Source: Photobacterium sp. SKA34
Lineage (GTDB): Bacteria > Pseudomonadota > Gammaproteobacteria > Enterobacterales > Vibrionaceae
DNA length: 64,000 bases
Direction of reading: 5' to 3'
Assembly: GCF_000153325.1 (NCBI RefSeq)
Contig: NZ_CH724143.1
Coordinates: 309,987-373,986, forward strand
In this document: in pieces, positions 19,813 to 28,014 of the stretch
Layout: each line of letters begins with the position of its first letter
Position numbering within the stretch: position 1 is the first letter of the stretch
The notes under the pieces: generated by a model
What the model was told of the DNA's origin: nothing
The model's database searches: none
Seen by the model: the letters and a program-made list of their open reading frames with translations, nothing else
Translations under genes and position numbers: made by a program

Positions 19813-20793
19813 ATGAGCATAAGCAATACTGACAGTAACCATGTAGACAGTGATTTACTTACCGAGATCGCTATTGCTTATTATCAGGATGGTGCAACTC
19901 AAGAAGAGATCTCTCAGCGCTTTGGTATGTCTCGCGCTAAAGTCGGTCGTTTACTGCGTCGTGCGCGTGATGAAGGGGTAGTGGAAATTACCGTTAAATA
20001 TCACCCTGTTTTTAGTGAGAAATTAGAACAACAATTGATTGAACGCTTTAACTTAAAACGCGCATTGGTTGCACTCGATCAACCTGATGATGAAACCCAA
20101 CGTCAGCAAGTGGCAAGTCTGGTTTCGAGCTATCTAACGATGACATTAACTGATGATATGGTGGTTGCGGTTGGACAGGGGCGTAATATCGCGTCTATTG
20201 CTAATCATGTTGGTGTTGTGCCGCATCGTAAATGTCGTTTTGTTTCTGGTATTGGTGGTACGCACCGTTCAGGCAATGCAATTAATGCCGACCACATTTG
20301 TCGACAATTGGCGAAAAAATATGATGGTATTAGTGAAACCTTGTATGCTCCAGCTTATGTTGACGACATTATTGTGAAAGAAGCATTTATGAAAAATGGC
20401 ACGGTAAAAGAAACGTTAGATCGTGCTCGTCGTGCTGATTTAGCGTTGGTTGGTGTGGGCGATATGAATGAAAATAGTCATATGGTGAAGTTAGGTTGGT
20501 TCACACCACAAGAAATTGTTGAAGCGCGAATTCGTAAAGGCGTGGTCGGTGATATTGCAGGTTATGATTTTTTTGATAGCCATGGAAAACAAGCCGATAC
20601 CATGATGAGCGATCGTGTTATTGGTTTAACCATGGAAGAGCTACGACATATTCCTACAGTTGTGGTAACGGCAGCAGAAAATAGTAAAGCCCTAGCACTA
20701 TTAGGTGCTCTGCGTTCTGGGGTCGTTGATGTATTAGCAACGAGTGTAAGTAATGCGCTAACTATTTTAAATTTAGATCAGCAAATGAAGTAG
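19813..20793 (+). CDS. SorC/DeoR-family sugar-responsive transcription regulator
   Basis: 326 residues. An N-terminal helix-turn-helix ('GATQEEISQRFGMSRAKVGR', about residues 27-46) is followed by a SorC-type effector domain with 'GIGGTHRSGNAINADHICRQ' and 'DLALVGVGDMN', which binds phosphosugars in relatives. The regulated pathway is not adjacent: neighbours are iron uptake on one side and selC on the other. It is thus an orphan regulator here. Ribosome-binding site 'aaggg' supports the start. The family is clear; the target is unknown. Confidence 0.88.
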   Translation: MSISNTDSNHVDSDLLTEIAIAYYQDGATQEEISQRFGMSRAKVGRLLRRARDEGVVEITVKYHPVFSEKLEQQLIERFNLKRALVALDQPDDETQRQQVASLVSSYLTMTLTDDMVVAVGQGRNIASIANHVGVVPHRKCRFVSGIGGTHRSGNAINADHICRQLAKKYDGISETLYAPAYVDDIIVKEAFMKNGTVKETLDRARRADLALVGVGDMNENSHMVKLGWFTPQEIVEARIRKGVVGDIAGYDFFDSHGKQADTMMSDRVIGLTMEELRHIPTVVVTAAENSKALALLGALRSGVVDVLATSVSNALTILNLDQQMK

Positions 20794-20899
20794 ATTGATA
20801 TTTAATCAGTTGATATTAAAAAACAGCTGCTATCCCTGAAATTGAGAGATAGCAGTTGATAATCATACCTTTAATGCATAAAATACGTCACACAAATGA

Positions 20900-20994
20900 G
20901 GAAGAACGGCGTATCCGGTGATGCGTCCGGATTTCAAATCCGGGTAGGGCTGCCAGCAGTCCTGGGTAGGTTCGACTCCTATGTTCTTCCGCCA
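20900..20994 (+). tRNA. selC: tRNA-Sec (anticodon TCA)
   Basis: 95 nt, the length of E. coli selC, with an 8-bp acceptor stem 'ggaagaac' / 'gttcttcc' that pairs fully, anticodon segment 'gatttcaaatc' (TCA), a long variable arm ('agggctgccagcagtcct') and T-arm 'aggttcgactcct', with encoded CCA. All parts needed for charging with Ser and conversion to Sec look intact. It is convergent with selA-selB; its 3' end is only 9 bp from the stop codon of the selB relic. Confidence 0.97.
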
Positions 20995-21003
20995 CTTCAT
21001 TTT

Positions 21004-21647
21004 TTACTCTTTGAGTAACCCTTCATCACGCAGTTCGCGATAGTTAAATTTCCTTTTTGTAAAACCAATCCTGCGCACTTACGTGAAAAGCACTATCAAT
21101 GGCAAGACGAAAGCCTAAATCATTTTGCTGCTGTTTTTCATTGTCAGCTAAAGCGATCAAGTGAGCTTTAAGCACGTCAACACCATCACCAGTAAATGCT
21201 GAGCAATGAAATATCTTTGGCTCGGTAAAACCTTGCTGAAATAAGAGTTGAGTGAGTTGTGCTTCTAATTGCTGCTGTTGCTCTAAGTTGGTGAGATCTG
21301 ATTTGGTGATCACCACCGTTAGGCTATCCATGGCCAATAAACGCAAAATGGCTAAATGATCATAGCTTCATGCCTTTATCACCCGCGACAATCAGTATCG
21401 CATGATGGGCTGTACCGACACCGGCGAGCATGTTGCAAAGAAACTTCTCGTGACCCGGTACATCAATAAATCTGAGGGCTTCTCGTTGTTGCGTTTGCTC
21501 TGAGTGATAGGGCATAAATACATACCCCAAACCAATGATTAGCCCACGTTTTTGCTCTTCTGGTAAGCGATTAGCATTGGTGCCTGTTAGGGCTTGAAGT
21601 AAATGGGTTTTACCATGATCAACATGGCCAGCGGTGGCAATTATCAT
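21004..21647 (-). pseudogene. selB: selB relic: frameshift plus large internal deletion
   Basis: SelB is the elongation factor that brings Sec-tRNA to UGA codons, normally about 610-640 residues. Here, 21647-21360 encodes the N-terminal GTPase start ('GHVDHGKT', 'FIDVPGHEKFL') and stops after 'GDKGMKL'. The frame then shifts, and the rest of domain I continues ('YDHLAILRLLAMDSLTVVIT' to 'FRLAIDSAFHVS'). At about 21063 the sequence jumps, in another frame, to what reads as the extreme C-terminus ('GFTKRKFNYRELRDEGLLKE', stop at 21004-21006). Roughly 400 codons, including domains II to IV, are missing. The switch I segment is also altered ('KRGLIIGLGY' where relatives have KRGMTIDLGY). Several independent lesions make a sequencing error an unlikely explanation. 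Confidence 0.9.
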
Positions 21648-21670
21648 AAAGTCGCGTTATTAGTTCTTTG

Positions 21671-23134
21671 TTATTCGTGATTAGAAAGTGAAAGTTGAGC
21701 AAGCTGAGTCATAAAGTCTTGTTCATGGCTGATCCCACGTAAACATAGCCACAGTTTTTCATGGTGAATGCGACCGATAATTGGGATCTCCCCGCTTGCT
21801 AAAAGATCAGCAAGATCATTAAGCGTGTGGGATGTTTGATTATTGTTAACACTGAAACATAACGCGACAGATTCAAGCTGCTCGGTGGGTAGTGCGCCAC
21901 TCCCTATTTGCCCCATTGAAGGCATCACCGTTACTGTAAAGTGCTGATTAACCAACTGTTGACAGTAAGGCATTAGACGTTCACCCAAATCTGCCAGCGT
22001 ATTAAGGCTGCGAGTTAGCATAGACAGGGTGGGGAGCTCACAAGGTAAACGCTCAGGATGACGGTATAAATTCAATGTTGCTTCAAGGGCAGCTAAGGTC
22101 ATCTTGTCACAGCGAAGTGCACGTTTAAGTGGGTGATGTTGCAGCTGATCAATAAGTTCAGATTTACCGGCAATGATCCCAGCTTGTGGTCCACCGAGTA
22201 ATTTATCACCAGAAAAGCTCACTAAATCAATGCCATCTTGCAACATCTTTTGTGGCATCGGCTCGCTCGGTAGTCCGTATTGGGCTAAATCGATTAATGA
22301 ACCACTGCCTAAATCGCTGATCACAGGTACTTGCATTGCACGTCCTAACGTACAGAGTTCAGCTTCAGATACAGCGCTAGTAAAGCCTTGGATCATGTAG
22401 TTACTGGTATGGACTTTCATCAGTAACGCGGTGTTTTCATTAATCGCTTGTTGATAGTCTTTTAAGTGAGTGCGATTCGTTGCACCGACTTCAACGAGCT
22501 GACATCCCGCTTGTCGCATGACATCTGGAATGCGAAATGAGCCACCAATTTCAACTAACTCACCACGCGATACAATGACTTCTTTTCCATTGGCAAGGCT
22601 GGCTAACATTAACAGTACCGCTGCGGCATTGTTATTCACTAAGCACGCATCTTCACAACCAATGAGCTGTTGCAGTTGTTCACTGATGGCTTGATCGCGG
22701 TGGCCTCGTTTACCTTTCTGGAGAGAATACTCTAAAGTCGATGGGAAACGCATGACTTCTGTCACCGCTTTTATTGCAGCTTCTGCTTGCAGAGAACGAC
22801 CTAAATTGGTGTGTAAGATAGTACCAGTTAAGTTAAAAACGCGACGTTGTCCTTTATTACTCAGCGATTGTGTAGCTTGTTCTAATTGAGTCGAAAACAA
22901 TTTAATACGTTGCTGTTTTTGTTGTGTTGGCGCTAGCCCATCACAGTTATCTAACGTTAACCATAGTGGCAATTGTTGCTGTTGTTTGATTTTATCACGG
23001 GCTTGATCGAGTAATTGACGAACAAGGGTTGTTATACATTCTTTCCCGTATTGATTAATTAAAGCTTGTTGTGATTGATGATTTAAAATTAGATCAACAC
23101 TAGGTAGATTTGCGTAAAGGGCTTGGGCTGTCAT
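21671..23134 (-). CDS. selA: L-seryl-tRNA(Sec) selenium transferase
   Basis: 487 residues (E. coli SelA 463). This PLP enzyme converts Ser-tRNA(Sec) to Sec-tRNA(Sec) with selenophosphate. It shows 'NLTGTILHTNLGRSLQ', 'NNNAAAVLLMLA', 'GELVEIGGSFRIPDVMRQAG' and the PLP-lysine motif 'SFSGDKLLGGPQAG' (Lys311); the C-terminal 'IPIIGRIHHEKLWLCLRGI' is complete. No lesion was seen. It lies 23 bp upstream of the selB relic in the usual selA-selB order. With SelB gone, its product has no evident outlet unless SelB is encoded elsewhere. Confidence 0.95.
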   Translation of the reverse strand: MTAQALYANLPSVDLILNHQSQQALINQYGKECITTLVRQLLDQARDKIKQQQQLPLWLTLDNCDGLAPTQQKQQRIKLFSTQLEQATQSLSNKGQRRVFNLTGTILHTNLGRSLQAEAAIKAVTEVMRFPSTLEYSLQKGKRGHRDQAISEQLQQLIGCEDACLVNNNAAAVLLMLASLANGKEVIVSRGELVEIGGSFRIPDVMRQAGCQLVEVGATNRTHLKDYQQAINENTALLMKVHTSNYMIQGFTSAVSEAELCTLGRAMQVPVISDLGSGSLIDLAQYGLPSEPMPQKMLQDGIDLVSFSGDKLLGGPQAGIIAGKSELIDQLQHHPLKRALRCDKMTLAALEATLNLYRHPERLPCELPTLSMLTRSLNTLADLGERLMPYCQQLVNQHFTVTVMPSMGQIGSGALPTEQLESVALCFSVNNNQTSHTLNDLADLLASGEIPIIGRIHHEKLWLCLRGISHEQDFMTQLAQLSLSNHE

Positions 23135-23305
23135 ATTGAACTCGGTATTACGGCATTGATAAGAAAGTTAAGTAGCAGAACCATGGTGGTATCTTCGCTC
23201 TGGTATGATTAAAGATTTACCATCAATATCGAAAGGTTGCAGGCGATAAGATCAAAGGTTTGGTTATTTTTTTAATAAAATCTTAAAGTTGCCATTAAAT
23301 AAGCG

Positions 23306-23325
23306 ATATCACTAATTAGTGATAT
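23306..23325. promoter_or_regulatory. Perfect 20-bp palindrome between selA and mepA
   Basis: 'atatcactaattagtgatat' is an exact palindrome in the 268-bp divergent region. It lies 77 bp before the mepA start and 171 bp before selA. It is a good candidate for an operator of a dimeric regulator; I do not recognise the regulator. Confidence 0.5.
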
Positions 23326-23402
23326 AAAAACATGCTTTTATTGGAGACATGAAAATACATAAGCTATGATCTTTTTAATTTATCTTGATTAGGAATTAAG
23401 CA

Positions 23403-24233
23403 GTGCTAGGGAAATTTTTGACAGGATTGTTATTTGTAGCGTCAAGCACTAGTGTTCTCGCTACGCCATGGGAAAAAGTAAAAACACCAACACTGGGTGA
23501 ATCAATGTCTATCGGTTCATATTCGAATGGCTGTTTGGCGGGAGCGGAAGCGTTGCCGTTAAAAGGAGATGGTTACCAAGTGATTCGTGCTGAACGTGGA
23601 CGCTACTATGGAAATCATGAAACGATAACTTTTCTAAAAGAGTTAATGAAAACCTCACAGCAGTTGAAAATTGGTAATGTGCTGGTGGGAGATATTGCGA
23701 TGCCTCGTGGTGGACGCTTTTCGTCAGGTCACGCGAGCCACCAAACAGGCTTGGATGCGGATATTTGGTTACGTATCCCAGAAAAACCGTTATCACAGAA
23801 AGAGCTAAAAACAGTTTCAGCTCTACCTATGGTTGATGTAAATAATTACAAAATCATCGAAAAGAACTGGAGCAGTAAACAAGCACATTTGATCCAGCTT
23901 GCGGCAAGTGATGATCGTGTAGCTCGTATATTCGTTCATCCAGTGATCAAAGAGCAGCTTTGTAAAACGGAATGGAAAGATCGTGATTGGTTACGTAAAG
24001 TCCGTCCTTGGTATGGCCATTACTACCATTTCCATGTCCGTTTAAATTGCCCTGAAGGAAGTGCCTACTGTGAGCCACAAACACCGCCACCACCAGGTGA
24101 TGGCTGTGGTAAAGAGTTAGCCTCATGGGCACCAGACTTTAAAAAGCCTGAGTCAAACAAACAAGCGGTTAAACCCAAACCTAAACCGAAGCCAGTGTTA
24201 CCTGCACAGTGTAAGGTTTTGATTAATAGTTAA
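23403..24233 (+). CDS. mepA: Penicillin-insensitive murein endopeptidase
   Basis: 276 residues with a signal peptide (cleavage near 'SVLATPWE'). MepA is a periplasmic LAS-type metallopeptidase that cleaves D-alanyl-meso-DAP cross-links in peptidoglycan. Zinc and catalytic motifs are visible: 'GHASHQTGLDADIW' (His and Asp ligands) and 'YGHYYHFHVRL' (His). Cysteines typical of the family are present near the C-terminus ('CPEGSAYCEP', 'GDGCGKEL'). It starts with GTG at 23403, giving a correct signal peptide. The lysine/proline-rich tail 'KPKPKPKP' is slightly unusual but unlikely to matter. Confidence 0.93.
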   Translation: MLGKFLTGLLFVASSTSVLATPWEKVKTPTLGESMSIGSYSNGCLAGAEALPLKGDGYQVIRAERGRYYGNHETITFLKELMKTSQQLKIGNVLVGDIAMPRGGRFSSGHASHQTGLDADIWLRIPEKPLSQKELKTVSALPMVDVNNYKIIEKNWSSKQAHLIQLAASDDRVARIFVHPVIKEQLCKTEWKDRDWLRKVRPWYGHYYHFHVRLNCPEGSAYCEPQTPPPPGDGCGKELASWAPDFKKPESNKQAVKPKPKPKPVLPAQCKVLINS

Positions 24234-24261
24234 CTTTTCTAAATTGGTTATGTGTAGGTAC

Positions 24262-24288
24262 AAAAAAAGCGCCGAAAGGCGCTTTTTT
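24262..24288. terminator. Bidirectional terminator between mepA and the ferredoxin gene
   Basis: Stem 'gcgcc' / 'ggcgc' with loop 'gaaa', flanked by seven As and six Ts, so it can stop transcription on both strands (mepA from the left, trhP-yfhL from the right). Confidence 0.9.
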
Positions 24289-24316
24289 ATTGTCTGATGG
24301 TTGGCTCGAGTAAGAA

Positions 24317-24571
24317 CTAAGCAAGACCTTGCAAGGTAACAAACTTTTCTAGCAGTTCATTGTCAGATTCTACGTGATCAGGATCGGTAATAATGCAGTT
24401 GGTGATTGGACAAACCGACTGACAGGTTGGCTTATCGTAATGCCCTTTACATTCAGTACAGCGATCTGGGTTGATTTCATAGATGCTATCACCCATGGTG
24501 ATCGCCTCGTTAGGGCATTCAGGATCACACATGTCGCAGTTAATGCATTTGCTTGTAATGAGCAGTGCCAT
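24317..24571 (-). CDS. yfhL: YfhL-type 2[4Fe-4S] ferredoxin
   Basis: 84 residues with two cluster motifs: 'CINCDMCDPECP' near the N-terminus and 'CTECKGHYDKPTCQSVCP' in the middle, the latter with the insertion typical of YfhL/Alvin-type ferredoxins. It lies 5 bp after the trhP stop on the same strand, so they are co-transcribed. I infer it passes electrons to, or helps maintain, the Fe-S tRNA-hydroxylating protein TrhP. Confidence 0.93.
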   Translation of the reverse strand: MALLITSKCINCDMCDPECPNEAITMGDSIYEINPDRCTECKGHYDKPTCQSVCPITNCIITDPDHVESDNELLEKFVTLQGLA

Positions 24572-24576
24572 AGTGC

Positions 24577-25965
24577 TTATTTACCGTCTTTAGGTGCGTG
24601 AGGGTTACGTGTATCTTCGCCATTACCCAAGTTACGCATTAACAGACCAAAATCAAGATCCATATCAGCAGGTACTGGGATAAATACGAAGTGACCATTA
24701 CCTTTCGCGTCATCAATCACTTCAGACTTACGGTTTTCCATGGTTTCAAGGTTGAAGATAACGTTGCCTTTTGGTGTCATTACTTCAAGGCTATCGCCAA
24801 CAATGAATTTGTTCTTCACTTCAATTTCAGCAAGATCGCCACGGCGTTTACCTGTGAACTCACCAACAAATTGTTGAGAATCAGAAATTGAGTAACCGTA
24901 GTCATAATTTTGGTACGTGTCGTGGGTGTGACGACGTAGGAAACCTTCAGTGTAGCCTCGGTGCGCTAAGCTTTCTAATGTGCCTAGTAGTGAGTCATCA
25001 AATGGCTTACCCGCAACCGCATCATCAATCGCTTTACGGTAAACTTGCGCAGTACGTGCACAGTAGTAGAACGACTTAGTACGGCCTTCAATCTTCAGTG
25101 AGTGAACACCCATTTTAGTTAGGCGCTCAACGTGTTGAACAGCACGAAGATCTTTTGAGTTCATGATGTAAGTACCATGCTCATCTTCAAACGCTGCCAT
25201 TTTTTCTTCTGGACGGTGAGATTCACTTAGCAGCACAACATCATCAATTGGCTTACCTAGACCTAATGTATTATCAGGGCGCTCTTCAACATCTTGTGTT
25301 TGCACTGCATCTTGAATTTCAACGATTTGACCTGCATCGTTCTCAACTGCTTTTTCAGCTTTGTATTCCCAACGACAGGCGTTAGTGCAAGTGCCTTGGT
25401 TTGGATCGCGCTTGTTGATGTAACCAGAAAGAAGGCAACGACCAGAGTAAGCCATACAAAGTGCACCGTGCACGAAGATTTCTAATTCAGTGTCAGGGCA
25501 GTGCTCACGAATTTCTTCGATTTCTTCTAGTGATAACTCACGAGATAGGATCACACGCTCAACACCTTGGCTAGCCCAGAATTTCACTGTTGCCCAGTTA
25601 ACCGCATTAGCTTGAACTGACAGGTGAATAACAACCTCAGGGAATGCTTCGCGAACCATCATGATAAGACCCGGATCTGACATGATTAGTGCGTCAGGGC
25701 CCATTTCTACGATTGGTTTAAGATCGCGAATGAAGGTTTTTAGCTTTGAGTTATGTGGTTGAATATTACATACCACATACAGCTTTTTACCTTGAGCATG
25801 CGCTTCATCAATACCAATCTTTAGATTTTCGTGATTGAACTCGTTGTTACGAACACGAAGGCTGTAGCGAGGTTGACCTGCATAAACGGCATCAGCGCCG
25901 TAGGCAAATGCGTAACGCATGTTTTTAAGGCTGCCTGCAGGTGAAAGTAATTCTGGTTTAAACAT
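24577..25965 (-). CDS. trhP: U32-family tRNA 5-hydroxyuridine synthase TrhP (YegQ)
   Basis: 462 residues. The U32 protein family was first annotated as collagenase-like peptidases, but TrhP (formerly YegQ) is known to hydroxylate U34 of tRNAs using prephenate. Family landmarks are 'KPELLSPAGSLKNMRYAFAYGADAVYAG' split across residues 3-30, 'HGALCMAYSGRCLLSGY' and 'CRWEY', with the conserved cysteines of an Fe-S site, and 'HSLKIEGRTKS'. Its immediate neighbour is a 2[4Fe-4S] ferredoxin. The adjacent queA-tgt pathway at the other end of the window also acts on position 34, but there is no physical link. Confidence 0.93.
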   Translation of the reverse strand: MFKPELLSPAGSLKNMRYAFAYGADAVYAGQPRYSLRVRNNEFNHENLKIGIDEAHAQGKKLYVVCNIQPHNSKLKTFIRDLKPIVEMGPDALIMSDPGLIMMVREAFPEVVIHLSVQANAVNWATVKFWASQGVERVILSRELSLEEIEEIREHCPDTELEIFVHGALCMAYSGRCLLSGYINKRDPNQGTCTNACRWEYKAEKAVENDAGQIVEIQDAVQTQDVEERPDNTLGLGKPIDDVVLLSESHRPEEKMAAFEDEHGTYIMNSKDLRAVQHVERLTKMGVHSLKIEGRTKSFYYCARTAQVYRKAIDDAVAGKPFDDSLLGTLESLAHRGYTEGFLRRHTHDTYQNYDYGYSISDSQQFVGEFTGKRRGDLAEIEVKNKFIVGDSLEVMTPKGNVIFNLETMENRKSEVIDDAKGNGHFVFIPVPADMDLDFGLLMRNLGNGEDTRNPHAPKDGK

Positions 25966-26003
25966 GGCTCTATATTCTCTTATTCTGATTCCAGATCAGT
26001 TCA

Positions 26004-26018
26004 TATCACCTAGTGATA
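26004..26018. promoter_or_regulatory. Inverted repeat upstream of trhP
   Basis: Arms 'tatcac' and 'gtgata' around a 3-bp centre, 39 bp before the trhP start on the minus strand. The arms share the 'atcac/gtgat' core of the 20-bp palindrome at 23306, though the spacing differs. A regulatory role is only a suggestion. Confidence 0.3.
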
Positions 26019-26242
26019 CAAAGTTAAGGCAGGATTTTACGTTTTTCGTGACCTAAGTGCCACTTTTCTCATTGAGTTTTTTCTTTTTTGCAATAATTAC
26101 ATTCTGTAAAATCGTTTTAAGGCGGGTCGTAAATTATCTAATAGTTATGAAATTACAGATAAATAGTTGCTGCTATTAGGTTTACCTCATAATCTACGTC
26201 TATCGCATTTCATTTTCTTCATCTCATCGTCAGGACAGACTA

Positions 26243-27271
26243 ATGACAACCAAACCGAAACACCGTCCCACATTAAATGATGTTGCAAAACAGGTGGGAG
26301 TAACAAAAATGACGGTGAGTCGTTATTTACGTGACCCTAGCTCTGTGGCTGAAAGTACACGAGAAAAAATCGCGGTAGTGGTGGAAGAGCTAGGTTATGT
26401 TGCCAGTCGTGCGCCTGATATTTTATCGAATCGTAACAGTAAGGCGATTGGGATCTTACTGCCATCGTTATCTAACCAAGTGTTTGCTTCTTTATTACAA
26501 GGGATTGAATCGGTAACCCAAAAAGAAGGTTATCAAACCCTGATCACCCACTATGGCTACAGTGCGGAAGAGGAAGAAGAGAAGATTGCTTCGTTATTGT
26601 CTTACCATGTTGATGGTTTGATTTTGACTGAAAGTATTCACAGCGAACGCAGTTATAAGATGATCAATGCTGCGGCTATTCCTGTAGTAGAAACGATTGA
26701 TTTGCCTGAAAACCCAATTGATATGGCGGTAGGGCTGGATCACAAACAGGCGGCGTTTGATTTAGTCTCTAAGATGATTGAATACGGACGCTGCAATATT
26801 GTTTATTTCGCTGCACGATTAGATCGCCGTACCCAATTGCGTTGTGACGGCTATATTCAAGCGATGGAAGCAAAAGGACTAACGCCACGTATTGTATCGA
26901 CAGAAGAGCACTCGAGCTTTACCCAAGGGCGAGAATTAATGCGTCAAGCTCTAGCGCAACACCCAGAGTTGGATGCTGTATTTTGTACCAATGATGACTT
27001 AGCGATTGGCGCTATGATGCATTGCCAAGAGCACAATGTCGCCATTCCAAATCAGGTAGCCATTGCAGGTTATAATGCCTTAGATATTGGTAAAGCGATT
27101 TCACCGACGCTGGCGAGTGTGAATACACCACGTGAAGAAATTGGTGCGGCAGCAGCGACATTATTATTGAAGAAATTAGCAGGAAAGAAAGTGGCTAACC
27201 CTATTCAAGATATTGGTTATAGCTTGTACTTAGGCGAGAGCTTAGGAAAGCCCGAAGTAGAAAGTAAGTGA
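26243..27271 (+). CDS. gntR: GntR-type LacI-family repressor of gluconate use
   Basis: 342 residues. LacI-type helix-turn-helix at the N-terminus ('LNDVAKQVGVTKMTVSRYLR', residues about 11-30) and a sugar-binding periplasmic-like domain ('AIGILLPSLSNQVFASLLQG', 'LDAVFCTNDDLAIGAMMHC'). The sequence is close to E. coli GntR, which represses gluconate uptake and Entner-Doudoroff genes until gluconate binds. The cognate operators are evident at 30371-30413. The gene is convergent with eda, separated by an eda-side terminator. Confidence 0.93.
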   Translation: MTTKPKHRPTLNDVAKQVGVTKMTVSRYLRDPSSVAESTREKIAVVVEELGYVASRAPDILSNRNSKAIGILLPSLSNQVFASLLQGIESVTQKEGYQTLITHYGYSAEEEEEKIASLLSYHVDGLILTESIHSERSYKMINAAAIPVVETIDLPENPIDMAVGLDHKQAAFDLVSKMIEYGRCNIVYFAARLDRRTQLRCDGYIQAMEAKGLTPRIVSTEEHSSFTQGRELMRQALAQHPELDAVFCTNDDLAIGAMMHCQEHNVAIPNQVAIAGYNALDIGKAISPTLASVNTPREEIGAAAATLLLKKLAGKKVANPIQDIGYSLYLGESLGKPEVESK

Positions 27272-27272
27272 T

Positions 27273-27303
27273 AAAAAACAGCGCATGAGAGTATCGTGCG
27301 CTG
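27273..27303 (-). terminator. Terminator of the gntK-edd-eda operon
   Basis: Stem 'cagcgca' / 'tgcgctg' with an 11-nt loop; on the minus strand it is followed by six Ts. It lies 50 bp after the eda stop and just past the gntR stop. Confidence 0.8.
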
Positions 27304-27353
27304 CCTGCATTTATTCATCAATCTTTATTTATTAATAATTGATTGATTTAGCA

Positions 27354-27992
27354 TTACGCTAATAGCGCTACCGCCTCTTGAGAAAGTTTGGTGATTTCTT
27401 CCCACTCACCATTATCAATCAGATCCTTAGGTAGCATCCAAGAACCACCAACTGTGGCAACACATTTCACCGCTTTGTACTGATCAACGTTTGCAGGGCT
27501 AATGCCGCCCGTTGGGCAGAATTGTACTTGTGGTAATGGCGCAGCAATAGCGGCGAGAGCTTTAGCACCACCATTCGCTTCTGCTGGGAAGAATTTTAGT
27601 TGCTGATAGCCAAGCTCTAACGCCTGCATGATTTCTGATGGCGTACTCACACCTGGAATTAAAGGTGCGGTACCAGATTTTGCATAGCTAAGTAATTTAG
27701 GTGTCATTCCTGGAGAAATCACAAATTTTGCGCCAGCTTCAACTGCAGCGTCATACTGCTCGCAGGTAAGTACCGTTCCAGCGCCCACCATCGCATCAGG
27801 TATTGCTTCTGCAATCGCACGAATTGCCTCAAGAGCAACAGGCGTACGAAGGGTAATTTCGAATAGAGTGATACCACCATTTTTTAGTGCTTGTGCCATA
27901 GGAACAGCGTCTTCTAAGCGTTCAATGATCATTACAGGGACTACAGGCGATGCGGCAAACACATCTTGTGGATTAACTTGCCAAGTATTCAT
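27354..27992 (-). CDS. eda: KDPG/KHG aldolase
   Basis: 212 residues (E. coli Eda 213). It splits 2-keto-3-deoxy-6-phosphogluconate into pyruvate and glyceraldehyde-3-phosphate. 'GITLFEITLRTP' (catalytic Glu) and 'QLKFFPAEANGG' (Schiff-base Lys) are visible, as well as 'FCPTGGI'. I start at the ATG at 27992, which has 'aggaag' upstream and follows edd by 22 bp. A longer in-frame reading would overlap edd without homology. Confidence 0.95.
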   Translation of the reverse strand: MNTWQVNPQDVFAASPVVPVMIIERLEDAVPMAQALKNGGITLFEITLRTPVALEAIRAIAEAIPDAMVGAGTVLTCEQYDAAVEAGAKFVISPGMTPKLLSYAKSGTAPLIPGVSTPSEIMQALELGYQQLKFFPAEANGGAKALAAIAAPLPQVQFCPTGGISPANVDQYKAVKCVATVGGSWMLPKDLIDNGEWEEITKLSQEAVALLA

Positions 27993-28014
27993 GTTTTTCT
28001 TCCTATCCAATAAC

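Noticed and set aside
20900-20994. selC as the attachment site of an integrated island
   Set aside because: selC is a known integration target, but no integrase, no repeat of its 3' end and no foreign genes are seen beside it; selA/selB follow as in ordinary genomes.
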